64,000 bases of DNA from JANQPX01 sp039197065 (GTDB lineage Bacteria > Pseudomonadota > Alphaproteobacteria > Geminicoccales > Geminicoccaceae). The position numbers were made by a program, and so were the translations under genes. The DNA lies in the NCBI GenBank assembly GCA_039197065.1, contig JBCCUL010000005.1:62001-126000 (forward strand), given 5' to 3'. The notes beneath the pieces are model-generated. The model ran no database searches. It had not been told where the DNA came from and worked only from the letters and a program-made list of their open reading frames with translations. Below, in pieces: positions 16,841 to 25,098 of this stretch. Position 1 is the first letter of the stretch. Each line of letters opens with the position of its first letter.

Positions 16841-18043
16841 ATGACCCGCATGTTCACCACCCTTTTCCTCCTGTCGATGCTTGGCTTCGGCACGTTGGCG
16901 GCGGCAGATGAGGCTTCTTGGGAAAGCATTCTGAACGAAGCCGATGGCCAGACGGTCTATTTCAACGCCTGGGGCGGCGACGAGACGATCAACGGTTATA
17001 TCGACTGGGTTGGCGATGAAGTCGAGAACCGCTTCGGGGTCACGCTCAAACATGTGAAGCTTGCCGACACAGCCGAGGCGGTCACCCGCGTGCTTGCCGA
17101 GAAGACGGCTGGCCGGGACGAGGCGGGTTCGATCGATCTGATCTGGATCAATGGCGAGAACTTCGCCTCGATGAAGGAACAGGATCTGCTGTTCGGGCCT
17201 TTCGTCCCGGATCTTCCGAATTTTGCGCATGTCGACGTCGAGGGAAAACCGACCACCGTGCTGGACTTCACCGTGCCCACGGATGGCCTGGAAGCGCCCT
17301 GGGGCATGGCTCAATTCGTCTTCTTCCACGATACCGCAAGCGTTCCCGAACCGCCGCGCTCGATCCCGGATCTGCTCGCCTGGGCCAAGGCCAACCCCGG
17401 CCGGTTCACGCATCCGTCGCCACCGGATTTCATCGGCTCGACCTTCCTGAAACATCTGATGATCGCCTATATCGACGACCCGGCAATTCTGCAAAATCCT
17501 GTCGACGAGGTCGACTTCACCGAGGTGACGGCAGGTCTGTGGCAGGCCCTCGAGGATGTCCGGCCTTCGCTCTGGCGCCAGGGCGAGACCTATCCCGCCA
17601 ACGGGCCTGGCCTGCATCAATTGCTCGACGACGGCGAGGTCGATTTCTCCATGGCCTTCAACCCGGCTGAAGCTTCGGCAGCGATCAATGCCGGCACGCT
17701 CCCTGACAGCGTGCGCACCTTCATTCCAGAGGCGGGCTCCATCGGCAACACTCACTTCGTCGCAATCCCGTTCAACGCCGCGCACAAGGCCGGCGCGCAG
17801 GTGGTCGCCGACTTCCTGATGTCGCCTGAAGCGCAGGCGAAAAAGCAGGATCCCAAAGGCTGGGGCGACTGGACCGTTCTGGATGTCGCCGGCCTCGACC
17901 CCGAGGATCGCGCACGTTTCGACGCCCTGGAGCACGGCATCGCAACCCTCTCGCCGGAAGAGTTGACGCCGGTGCTGCCCGAACCGCATCCATCCTGGAT
18001 GACCCGCATCGAAGCTGAATGGCTGCGCCGCTTCAGCAGCTGA
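16841..18043 (+). CDS. ABC transporter substrate-binding protein, YnjB type
   Basis: A 400-residue periplasmic binding protein. The first ~22 residues (MTRMFTTLFLLSMLGFGTLAAA) form a signal peptide. The mature part resembles COG4134/YnjB, a family close to thiamine and iron-type binding proteins: VYFNAWGGDETINGYIDWV, AEKTAGRDEAGSIDLIWINGENF, and YPANGPGLHQLLDDGEVDFSMAFNPAE. The ATG at 16841 is chosen because the signal peptide starts there; upstream in-frame starts would add an unneeded tail. The permease gene starts 53 bases downstream and the ATPase overlaps that. The substrate of YnjBCD systems is not established. Confidence 0.88.
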   Translation: MTRMFTTLFLLSMLGFGTLAAADEASWESILNEADGQTVYFNAWGGDETINGYIDWVGDEVENRFGVTLKHVKLADTAEAVTRVLAEKTAGRDEAGSIDLIWINGENFASMKEQDLLFGPFVPDLPNFAHVDVEGKPTTVLDFTVPTDGLEAPWGMAQFVFFHDTASVPEPPRSIPDLLAWAKANPGRFTHPSPPDFIGSTFLKHLMIAYIDDPAILQNPVDEVDFTEVTAGLWQALEDVRPSLWRQGETYPANGPGLHQLLDDGEVDFSMAFNPAEASAAINAGTLPDSVRTFIPEAGSIGNTHFVAIPFNAAHKAGAQVVADFLMSPEAQAKKQDPKGWGDWTVLDVAGLDPEDRARFDALEHGIATLSPEELTPVLPEPHPSWMTRIEAEWLRRFSS

Positions 18044-18095
18044 CCTTCGAGAGCTCGCTCGGAGACGATCGTGAACGCGGCGCAGGACGCCCTCG

Positions 18096-19808
18096 ATGGC
18101 GTCCGCTAGGCAGCAAGGCTGGCTTCGCTTCGTTCCGGGCATTACGCTTCTCTTGTTCCTGGGGCCCATCGCCGCCGGCCTGATCGGCACGCTGCTGCCG
18201 GCCTTCGGCTATCTGCCATCGCTTGGCGGCGAGCATCTTTCGCTGCAGCCTTGGCGATCGCTCTTCGCAACGCCCGGCCTCGAAAAGGCCGTCGGCCTCA
18301 CGCTCCTGACCGGCATCGGCTCGACGGCGATCGCCTTCCTCCTGACCGTGCTGGTCTTCGCCAGCGGTCATGGTACGACCGCTTTCAATCGCGCCAAACG
18401 GGCGATGACGCCACTGCTCGCCGTCCCGCATCTGGCGATGGCCGTCGGTCTCGCCTTTCTGCTCTCGCCTTCCGGCTGGATCGCAAGACTGATCTCGCCC
18501 TGGCCGAGCGGCTGGGAGACACCGCCGGATATCGGTCTCGTGCAGGGCCCTTTCGGCATTGCGCTCACCTTGGGGCTGGCCATCAAAGAGATGCCGTTTC
18601 TTCTGCTGATGACCTTTGCAGCACTCGGTCAGATTCGAGCGGATGACCAGATCCGCATGGCGAGATCGCTCGGCTACGGTCCTGTCCAGGCCTGGCTCAA
18701 GGTGGTGCTGCCGCTGGTCTACCCGCAGATCCGCCTGCCGATCTACGCCGTGCTCGCCTTCTCGCTCTCGGTGGTCGATATGGCGATGGTGCTCGGCCCG
18801 ACGACACCGCCGACGCTGGCGCCGCTGGTGCTTCGCTGGTTCAACGATCCGGAACTCACCATGCGCTTTCAGGCAGCGGCCGGCGCCGTGCTGCAGCTCC
18901 TGATCGTTCTGGGCGCGATCGCCGGCTGGCGCCTGATCGAAGCGGTCGCCGGCCGCCTCTTGAGACCATGGCTCACCGGCGGGCGGCGTGGTGGCGGCGG
19001 ACAGATGACGAGGCTTTTCGGATGGAGCGGGCTCCTTTTGATCTTCGGCCTTGCGTTTGGAAGCCTGCTCAGCTTGTTCGCCTGGTCGATCGCCGGACGC
19101 TGGCGCTTTCCCGCCTCCCTTCCAGACAGCCTGTCGCTCAAAACATGGAAGGCCCAGGCAGAAGGACTGGTGGACCCGGCCTGGACGACCCTGGTCGTCG
19201 GCCTTGCCGCCACCCTGATCGCGCTGACCCTGGTGATCGGCTGTCTCGAGCATGAACGAAGCCAGCGGCGGCGCCCCGGTCCCGGCGCTCTTACCCTGAT
19301 CTACATCCCTCTCCTCATACCGCAGATCGGCTTTCTCTTCGGCGTGCAGGTCGTTCTGGTCTGGGCGAGGCTGGATGGCGGCTGGCTCGGCTTGATCTGG
19401 AGCCATCTGCTGTTCGTGCTGCCTTACGTGTTTTTGGCCCTGGCCGATGCTTACCGCGCGCTCGACCCGCGCTATACCCGCATCGCCCTGATGCTCGGCA
19501 CGTCACCATTTCGGGTTCTCATGCGCATCAGGCTCGCCATGCTGTTGCGGCCCGTGCTGATCGCATCGGCCGTCGGTTTTGCGGTCAGCGTCGCCCAGTT
19601 TCTCCCGACACAGTTCATCGGCGCCGGGCGCTTGTCGACCTTGACAACGGAGGCGCTGAGCCTTGCGGCCGGCGGCAATCGACGGGTCGTCGGCCTGTTC
19701 GCGATCCTGCTTGCGGCCCTGCCGCTGATCGGCTTCGCCCTTGCGACCCTCATTCCCGCCTGGCGATTTCGCAACCGTCGCGCCATGGCGATCGGCGGAC
19801 CGGCATGA
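18096..19808 (+). CDS. ABC transporter permease, YnjC type (double-length)
   Basis: A 570-residue inner-membrane protein with about 12 membrane segments formed by two permease halves. Each half has a BPD-type EAA loop: RMARSLGYGPVQAWLKVVLPLVYPQIRLP (~187-215) and RIALMLGTSPFRVLMRIRLAMLLRP (~461-485). This fused arrangement is as in YnjC, ThiP and FbpB. It forms the channel for the preceding binding protein and is driven by the ATPase that follows. Its TGA stop overlaps the ATG of the ATPase gene (19805-19808), so the two are translationally coupled. Confidence 0.9.
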   Translation: MASARQQGWLRFVPGITLLLFLGPIAAGLIGTLLPAFGYLPSLGGEHLSLQPWRSLFATPGLEKAVGLTLLTGIGSTAIAFLLTVLVFASGHGTTAFNRAKRAMTPLLAVPHLAMAVGLAFLLSPSGWIARLISPWPSGWETPPDIGLVQGPFGIALTLGLAIKEMPFLLLMTFAALGQIRADDQIRMARSLGYGPVQAWLKVVLPLVYPQIRLPIYAVLAFSLSVVDMAMVLGPTTPPTLAPLVLRWFNDPELTMRFQAAAGAVLQLLIVLGAIAGWRLIEAVAGRLLRPWLTGGRRGGGGQMTRLFGWSGLLLIFGLAFGSLLSLFAWSIAGRWRFPASLPDSLSLKTWKAQAEGLVDPAWTTLVVGLAATLIALTLVIGCLEHERSQRRRPGPGALTLIYIPLLIPQIGFLFGVQVVLVWARLDGGWLGLIWSHLLFVLPYVFLALADAYRALDPRYTRIALMLGTSPFRVLMRIRLAMLLRPVLIASAVGFAVSVAQFLPTQFIGAGRLSTLTTEALSLAAGGNRRVVGLFAILLAALPLIGFALATLIPAWRFRNRRAMAIGGPA

Positions 19809-20467
19809 CGGTTACGGGCGACATGAGCGGCCTCGCTTTGGAACAGATCTCGATCCGGATCGATGGCAAGGTGCTATTCGACAACTTCGATCTCACCGTG
19901 GCGCCAGGCGGCATCACCACCATCATGGGACCGAGCGGCTGCGGAAAATCCAGCCTGCTCTCGCAAATCTGCGGCACGTTGGAGCCGATGTTCGAAACGG
20001 ATGGTGTTCTGCGCCTAGACGGCCAGGAGATCGGCGATCTCCCGCCGGAACGCCGCCGGGTCGGCATTCTTTTCCAGGACGATCTTCTGTTTCCGCATCT
20101 GTCGGTCGGCGAAAACCTGCTGTTCGCGCTCCCCTCGTCGATCCGAGGGCGCCGCGAAAGGCATGACCGCATGGAAGCGGCTCTCGCCGACGCCGGTCTT
20201 GCAGGCTTTGCGGACCGGGACCCGGCAAGCCTTTCCGGCGGCCAACGCGCGCGTGTCGCCCTGATGCGCACGCTTTTGGCAGCACCACGCTGCCTGCTTC
20301 TCGACGAACCTTTCGGCAAGCTGGATAAGGATCTCAGGGAACGTGTTCGGCGTTTCGTCTTCGAGCATGCCCGCGAAGCCGGCCTGCCGACATTGCTCGT
20401 CACTCATGAGGCTGCCGACGCCGAGGCCGCAGGCGGGCCGGTCGTCGTCCTGGAGGACATCGCCTGA
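19805..20467 (+). CDS. ABC transporter ATP-binding protein, YnjD type
   Basis: A 220-residue single nucleotide-binding domain. Walker A is GPSGCGKS (42-49), the Q-loop region reads VGILFQDDLLFPHL, the signature is LSGGQRARVAL near 142-152, and Walker B CLLLDEPFGKLD near 162-173 is followed by the H-loop LVTHEAAD. It powers the YnjC-type permease with which it overlaps by 4 bases. It ends the three-gene operon; a 350-base intergenic gap follows. Confidence 0.92.
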   Translation: MTVTGDMSGLALEQISIRIDGKVLFDNFDLTVAPGGITTIMGPSGCGKSSLLSQICGTLEPMFETDGVLRLDGQEIGDLPPERRRVGILFQDDLLFPHLSVGENLLFALPSSIRGRRERHDRMEAALADAGLAGFADRDPASLSGGQRARVALMRTLLAAPRCLLLDEPFGKLDKDLRERVRRFVFEHAREAGLPTLLVTHEAADAEAAGGPVVVLEDIA

Positions 20468-20817
20468 CTGCCGGGACACATGCATGTTGCGACAACGCCA
20501 CATTCGCTGTCAGGAACGACCTGATCCCCGAAAAATCCATGGGAAAAGACCCACAGCAGCGTCGCCGGCTCTTGCGGACCGACTTAAGACGTTGCATCAA
20601 GTTACCACACAAAACTCCAGCAACCTCAATGGTTGGTAAAAAACCATGCGGTTGAAAAATGAGCGCCTTGGAAGGATGAGCACAGCGGTTGCCGCTGGCG
20701 ATCGTTGAGAGCAATCAAGTCAGGCGAAAGGGTGATATTTGTGTCGCCGATTTTTGTGACGTTAATTCTTGGAAGGGTGACTTCCGCACCCGTCCGACAA
20801 ATGCGGTTTGCGTCTCT
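20468..20817. other. Intergenic region upstream of the wcaJ-type gene
   Basis: No gene is supported. A 6-base inverted repeat ATGGTT/AACCAT with a 7-base loop lies at 20629-20647. The region presumably carries the promoter of the exopolysaccharide priming enzyme; I see no clear consensus promoter. Confidence 0.35.
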
Positions 20818-22269
20818 ATGACTAGGCGGTCCGTATTTGAAGGCATCGGTCATTATCGCCGTGATTGGCTTTTGCCTGGCGTCGTGGTCGGCATGCTCAG
20901 GCTGTCGGACGCGCTGGTGGTCATTCTGGCCTCGCTGGTCGCCTATATTACGCGTTTCCGCGATTTCGACGACCTTGGCACCTTCCAGGTCTATGGCTGC
21001 GTCATCGCGGTACTCCTGACGATCAACATCTTTCAGCTTGCCGGTCTCTACGACTTCAACAAGCTGACCAATCTGTACGGCCAGACGCCGAAGATTCTTG
21101 GCTGCTGGGCATTGGTGATGATCGGCATGCTGGCCTTGGGCTTTCTCGCGAAAGTTCCTCTGGTCGCTAGCTCGCGCCTCTGGGTCGCCCTTTGGTTCAG
21201 CTACGGTTTCATCGGTATTTTCGCGATACGCATTCTGCTGCGTCACCAGATCAGGCGATGGCAGCAGGCGGGCCGCCTTGCCCGTAACGTCGCGATCGTC
21301 GGCACCGGTCCGCACGGCAAGCGACTGATCGAGCATATGACCGGCAATCGCAGTCAGGCCGAGCGCATCGTTGGCGTGTTCACCGATTTGAAGCGCGATG
21401 CCGACAGCATCAGCTCGGTTGCCGGTTATCCCGTGCTCGGCGGTATCGACGATCTGGTGGACAAGGCCAGGCGCAGCATGATCGATCAGGTGATCGTGGC
21501 TCTGCCATGCAGCGCCGAGCAGCGCATTCTCGATCTCATGAAGACCCTTCGTTCCCTGCCTATCGATGTGCGTATCTGCACGGATATGATCGGGTTCCAT
21601 CTGCCGGACCGCACCGTCTCCCATGTGGGCGGCGTGCCGATGCTGAACGTCTTCGAAAAGCCGCTCACCGGCTGGGGACTGATCTTGAAGGGCATCGAGG
21701 ACCGGCTGCTGGCAGGCTTCATCCTGTTGATGATCAGCCCGTTGCTTCTGGTCATCGCCGCGATGATCAAGCTGGACAGCCGCGGACCGGTGCTGTTTCG
21801 GCAGAAGCGCTACGGCTTCAACAATGAGGTGATCGAGGTCCTGAAGTTTCGGAGCATGTATACGGACCGCTGCAGCCTCGACAATAATGTGCCGCAGGCG
21901 ACCAAGCACGATCCGCGCGTGACGCGCGTCGGCCGGTTCATCCGCCGCACCTCGCTCGACGAGCTGCCGCAGTTCCTGAACGTCCTCACCGGCAATATGT
22001 CGATCGTCGGCCCCAGACCGCATGCCGTCGCTCATAACGAACAGTATGCCGGCGTGATCGACGAGTATCTCGCCCGACACCGCGTGAAACCCGGCATCAC
22101 CGGCTGGGCCCAGGTCAACGGCCTGCGCGGCGAGACCGAGACCTTGGAGAAAATGCAGCAGCGCGTGCGCTACGACCTCTACTACATCGACAACTGGTCG
22201 CTGCTGTTCGATCTCCGCATCATTTTCAGAACGCTATTTGTCGGCTTTAGTGACCCCAACGCTTACTGA
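20818..22269 (+). CDS. Undecaprenyl-phosphate sugar phosphotransferase (WcaJ/ExoY-type priming enzyme)
   Basis: A 483-residue polyprenyl glycosyl-phosphotransferase. Four to five N-terminal membrane segments (residues ~20-140) are followed by a cytoplasmic NAD-like fold (VAIVGTGPHGKRLIEHM), another membrane segment (~290-310), and the catalytic bacterial sugar transferase domain: FRQKRYGFNNEVIEVLKFRSM, RVGRFIRRTSLDELPQFLNVL, MSIVGPRPH and KPGITGWAQVNGLRGE. The enzyme starts exopolysaccharide repeat assembly by moving a hexose-1-phosphate (usually glucose) onto undecaprenyl phosphate in the inner membrane. The ATG at 20818 is chosen because the upstream extension is not family-like. A strong terminator follows. 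The next gene is a PEP-CTERM protein, a type often co-encoded with exopolysaccharide loci. Confidence 0.92.
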   Translation: MTRRSVFEGIGHYRRDWLLPGVVVGMLRLSDALVVILASLVAYITRFRDFDDLGTFQVYGCVIAVLLTINIFQLAGLYDFNKLTNLYGQTPKILGCWALVMIGMLALGFLAKVPLVASSRLWVALWFSYGFIGIFAIRILLRHQIRRWQQAGRLARNVAIVGTGPHGKRLIEHMTGNRSQAERIVGVFTDLKRDADSISSVAGYPVLGGIDDLVDKARRSMIDQVIVALPCSAEQRILDLMKTLRSLPIDVRICTDMIGFHLPDRTVSHVGGVPMLNVFEKPLTGWGLILKGIEDRLLAGFILLMISPLLLVIAAMIKLDSRGPVLFRQKRYGFNNEVIEVLKFRSMYTDRCSLDNNVPQATKHDPRVTRVGRFIRRTSLDELPQFLNVLTGNMSIVGPRPHAVAHNEQYAGVIDEYLARHRVKPGITGWAQVNGLRGETETLEKMQQRVRYDLYYIDNWSLLFDLRIIFRTLFVGFSDPNAY

Positions 22270-22302
22270 GTGTCCTCGATCAAATCTCCCACGGGTAGAG
22301 AA

Positions 22303-22328
22303 GGGCGTTGCTGATGCAGCGCCCTTTT
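22303..22328 (+). terminator. Intrinsic terminator after the wcaJ-type gene
   Basis: GGGCGTTGC, loop TGAT, GCAGCGCCC forms a 9-bp stem with one G-U pair, followed by TTTT. It starts 33 bases after the stop codon and separates the transferase from the sigma-54 controlled gene downstream. Confidence 0.85.
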
Positions 22329-22421
22329 CGTCTGTCGAAAAACCTTACAATGGTCGTTTTCTTTACAGTTCGTTAACCATTGTCCATCGGCCATCTCACT
22401 GAAAAACAACAAAATTCCTAT

Positions 22422-22437
22422 TGGCATGCGGCTTGCT
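22422..22437 (+). promoter_or_regulatory. Sigma-54 (-24/-12) promoter of the PEP-CTERM gene
   Basis: The sequence TGGCATGCGGCTTGCT matches the sigma-54 consensus (TGGCAC-N5-TTGCW). The invariant GG (22423-22424) and GC (22435-22436) are exactly 10 bases apart, as required. It lies ~75 bases upstream of the PEP-CTERM start. PEP-CTERM genes are known to be commonly controlled by RpoN with the PrsK/PrsR two-component system. Confidence 0.72.
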
Positions 22438-22509
22438 GAATGATGGTGAGTTGATGCGATGCCGATCGCAATTTTGCTGAGGCAATTCTCCAGAAAGGAG
22501 ATATCGACT

Positions 22510-23211
22510 ATGCGCAAATGCTTCCTTGGTGCCATCGCCGGCCTCGCCATGGCCGGAGCCGGTGGATCCGCTCAGGCGGTCGTCATTAATCAGGGCTTTG
22601 AGACCGGCGATTTTACCGGATGGACCACCATCGGCGCCGCCAGCGTTGTCGATGCCAGCTTCGGTTCGGGGCCGGCTGAAGGAACCTTTCAGGCCTTGTT
22701 GTCGACCGGAGACGGCGCCGTCGACGTCGCCACTCTCGAAGCGTTTTTAGGGGTAACCGCCGGCACGTTGGCGGCGCTCAGCGGTGAGGACGTTTTGGAA
22801 GGTTCAGCGATCCAGCAGACGGTGACCGTCGCCGCCGGCGAAACGCTGTCATTCGATTTCAACTTCCTCACCGACGAGATCCCTGCGTTCGACGACGTCA
22901 ACGATTTCAGCTTCGCCATCGTCAATTCAGGCTTCAACATCCTCGCCGATACACTCGATCCGTTGATCCCATCGCCGACCATCTTCGTGGACGAAACCTC
23001 CTTCCAGACCTTCCTGGAAGGGCCTTTCGTCTTCGGTGACACTTTCACCCTCGCCTTCGGCGTCGTGGACGTCGACGACACCGTCGTCGATTCGGCCCTG
23101 CTCGTCGACGCATCGGCCACGGCCGTTCCTGAGCCGGCCACGCTCGGCCTTTTGGGAATCGCTCTTGTCGGTATGGGCGTCATGGCGCGCCGGCGCCGAA
23201 GCCAGGTCTAA
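22510..23211 (+). CDS. PEP-CTERM sorting-signal exported protein
   Basis: A 233-residue exported protein. Residues 1-23 are a signal peptide (MRKCFLGAIAGLAMAGAGGS then AQA). The mature part is acidic, lysine-free over long stretches and rich in aspartate, threonine and serine. The last 28 residues are a classical PEP-CTERM tripartite signal: VPEPATLGLLGIALVG, the rest of a membrane helix, then a basic tail RRRR. Such tails are recognised and cleaved by exosortase, and the proteins are linked to exopolysaccharide and flocs. An AAAGGAG ribosome site stands 9 bases before the ATG. The exosortase gene is not in this window. The mature fold resembles choice-of-anchor / NF038132-like families, but I cannot place it firmly. 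Confidence 0.88.
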   Translation: MRKCFLGAIAGLAMAGAGGSAQAVVINQGFETGDFTGWTTIGAASVVDASFGSGPAEGTFQALLSTGDGAVDVATLEAFLGVTAGTLAALSGEDVLEGSAIQQTVTVAAGETLSFDFNFLTDEIPAFDDVNDFSFAIVNSGFNILADTLDPLIPSPTIFVDETSFQTFLEGPFVFGDTFTLAFGVVDVDDTVVDSALLVDASATAVPEPATLGLLGIALVGMGVMARRRRSQV

Positions 23212-23238
23212 GAGCCGCCATCATCGGCAAGCATGAGA

Positions 23239-23266
23239 AACGCCGGGGCTCTGCTCCGGCGTTTTT
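23239..23266 (+). terminator. Intrinsic terminator after the PEP-CTERM gene
   Basis: AACGCCGG and CCGGCGTT pair around a short loop, followed directly by TTTTT. It starts 28 bases after the stop codon. Confidence 0.85.
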
Positions 23267-23366
23267 CTTCGGATCGAAACAAGACGCAATGAAGTATCGA
23301 ACCGGCCTCCGGCTCGATCGGCTGATCACGGTATAAGGAAAAACATCGCAAATCCCCGCTGGGGAT

Positions 23367-23442
23367 TGGTGGAGCCGAACGGGTTCGAACCGATGACCTC
23401 AACGTTGCAAACGTCGCGCTCTCCCAACTGAGCTACGGCCCC
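23367..23442 (-). tRNA. tRNA-Ala (UGC)
   Basis: A full cloverleaf on the minus strand, 76 bases including encoded CCA: acceptor GGGGCCG/CGGCTCC, D arm GCTC...GAGC, anticodon stem CGACG/CGTTG with loop TTTGCAA (anticodon TGC), and T arm with TTCGAAC. It decodes GCA/GCU/GCG by wobble. Confidence 0.95.
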
Positions 23443-23447
23443 ACATC

Positions 23448-23479
23448 GATAGTGTTCTGCAAGTCTTCTTTAACGTCAA
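23448..23479 (-). promoter_or_regulatory. Candidate promoter of tRNA-Ala (UGC)
   Basis: On the minus strand TTGACG (23474-23479) and a -10-like CACTAT (23448-23453) are separated by ~19-20 bases, just upstream of the mature 5' end at 23442. The long spacer makes this moderate. Confidence 0.4.
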
Positions 23480-23499
23480 GCGAACCCCGTTGGAGGGGT

Positions 23500-23575
<76 letters not shown>

Positions 23576-23585
23576 GTCCAGGTCT

Positions 23586-23615
23586 GGGTATGGTGACGAC
23601 GCCCTTTTCTGTCAA
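23586..23615 (-). promoter_or_regulatory. Promoter of tRNA-Ala (CGC)
   Basis: On the minus strand a perfect -35 TTGACA (23610-23615) is followed after 17-18 bases by a CATACC-type -10, about 10 bases before the mature tRNA end at 23575. Confidence 0.6.
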
Positions 23616-23731
23616 GATCCGAGAGTGCCACAGCCTCTGGTATGACGGGCTCGGGATGGCTATATAACGCTCGTAGCCACGTACAACTCCGGATGGTTGG
23701 CGTCCGACCAACCCAAGATGGGAACGTCCCG

Positions 23732-24010
23732 GTGAATCCGATCCATTATCTGCTTGATACACTTCTCTGGCTGTTTCTGGTCGCTGTCATCGTGTCCGTC
23801 ATTCTGAGCTGGCTCGTGCAGTTCGGGGTGATCAACCGCAGCAATCCGTTCGTCAACCAGATCGGCGATTTTCTGCACAGGCTAACCGAACCTGCCCTTC
23901 GTCCGATAAGAAATGCTCTTCCCGATCTTGGCGGTATCGACATCTCGCCGATCATTCTGATCGTCCTGATCGAATTCGCCCGCCATGTCCTCCGCGCCTG
24001 GATCTTCTAG
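23732..24010 (+). CDS. YggT family membrane protein
   Basis: A 92-residue integral membrane protein with two hydrophobic segments (LLDTLLWLFLVAVIVSVILS and SPIILIVLIEFARHVL) joined by the family motif FVNQIGDFLHRLTEPALRPIRNALP. YggT proteins are linked to osmotic protection or cell-surface maintenance in other bacteria; the biochemical role is unknown. The GTG at 23732 is chosen because the homologous N-terminus begins N-P-I-H-Y-L. A DUF167 (YggU) gene often follows yggT but is absent here; folD follows instead. Confidence 0.85.
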   Translation: MNPIHYLLDTLLWLFLVAVIVSVILSWLVQFGVINRSNPFVNQIGDFLHRLTEPALRPIRNALPDLGGIDISPIILIVLIEFARHVLRAWIF

Positions 24011-24187
24011 CGGGTGCGACCCGCGGCGTTGACTGGACCTTGGCAGGTTGCGGTGCGACGGTGAGCCGCTGGAAAGTCCGCTCTGAAAGGCCTAACTGCC
24101 ATGGGACGGCATCGGTGATGGGGGCGCAGGCGATCCTGCGTGAACGAACAAGTCAACGCAGCCGCTCGCAGCGGCAGGGGGGTAGAG

Positions 24188-25078
24188 ATGAGCGCTACGA
24201 TTCTTGACGGCAAGGCGGCGGCTGCGGAGCTGCGGGACGGCATCAAGGCGACGATTGCCGATTTCACGAAGACATCGGGTCAAGCACCCGGCTTACGGGT
24301 CGTCCTGGTCGGCGACAATCCGGCGAGCACCACCTATGTGGCGACCAAGGAGCGGACGGCGCTTGAGGTAGGCATCGGGGGCGGCGTGACCAGGCTGCCG
24401 GAGAGCACCAGCCAGGCGGCGCTGCTCGATGAGATCGCAGCGCTGAATGCAGATCCTTCAGTGCATGGCATTCTCGTGCAGCTGCCGCTTCCGGATCACA
24501 TCGACGAAGCGGCCGTCATCGATGCGATCGATCCCGCGAAAGATGTGGACGGTTTTCATCCCATCAATGTCGGCCGGCTGTTCTCCGCGAAAGGCGGGAT
24601 GGATCCGAAGCTGCTCGTACCTTGCACGCCGATGGGCAGCATGATGCTGGTGCATCGCGCACTGGGCGATGATCTCTCCGGCAAGCATGCGGTGGTGCTT
24701 GGGCGCTCCAACATCGTCGGCAAGCCGGTGGGCGCCCTGCTGCTCGCCGAGAACTGCACCGTCTCCATCGCCCATTCCAAAACCAAGGATTTGCCCGCCC
24801 TTTGCCGCGAGGCGGATATTCTGGTGGCGGCGGTCGGCCGTGCCGAGATGGTCAAGGGCGACTGGATCAAGCCGGGCGCCACGGTCATCGACGTCGGCAT
24901 CAACCGGATCGAGGGGCCGGAGAACAAGGGACGTGGCCGGCTGGTCGGCGATGTCGCCTTCGAGGAAGCGAGGGCAGTTGCGGGCGCGATCACGCCGGTG
25001 CCGGGCGGCGTCGGCCAGATGACGGTCGCCTGCCTTCTGCGCAACACGCTGATCGCGGCGGAGAATTCGGTGAGCTGA
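24188..25078 (+). CDS. folD: Bifunctional methylene-THF dehydrogenase / methenyl-THF cyclohydrolase
   Basis: A 296-residue cytoplasmic enzyme of one-carbon metabolism, NADP-dependent, interconverting 5,10-methylene-, methenyl- and 10-formyl-tetrahydrofolate. The first FolD signature is near residues 40-65 (VGDNPASTTYVATKERTALE), with the catalytic Tyr/Lys in TYVATKE. The second signature VVLGRSNIVGKPVGALLL (residues ~168-185) and the C-terminal PVPGGVGQMTVACLLRNT (~274-291) are also present. The ATG at 24188 follows a GGGGTAGAG ribosome site. The epimerase gene starts 20 bases after the stop and may be co-transcribed. Confidence 0.96.
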   Translation: MSATILDGKAAAAELRDGIKATIADFTKTSGQAPGLRVVLVGDNPASTTYVATKERTALEVGIGGGVTRLPESTSQAALLDEIAALNADPSVHGILVQLPLPDHIDEAAVIDAIDPAKDVDGFHPINVGRLFSAKGGMDPKLLVPCTPMGSMMLVHRALGDDLSGKHAVVLGRSNIVGKPVGALLLAENCTVSIAHSKTKDLPALCREADILVAAVGRAEMVKGDWIKPGATVIDVGINRIEGPENKGRGRLVGDVAFEEARAVAGAITPVPGGVGQMTVACLLRNTLIAAENSVS

Positions 25079-25098
25079 GACAAGCGGGGGAACGGGCG

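Noticed and set aside
24011..24187. A DUF167 (YggU) gene expected between yggT and folD
   Set aside because: Only a 16-codon frame follows yggT; no DUF167 domain can be read in any frame.
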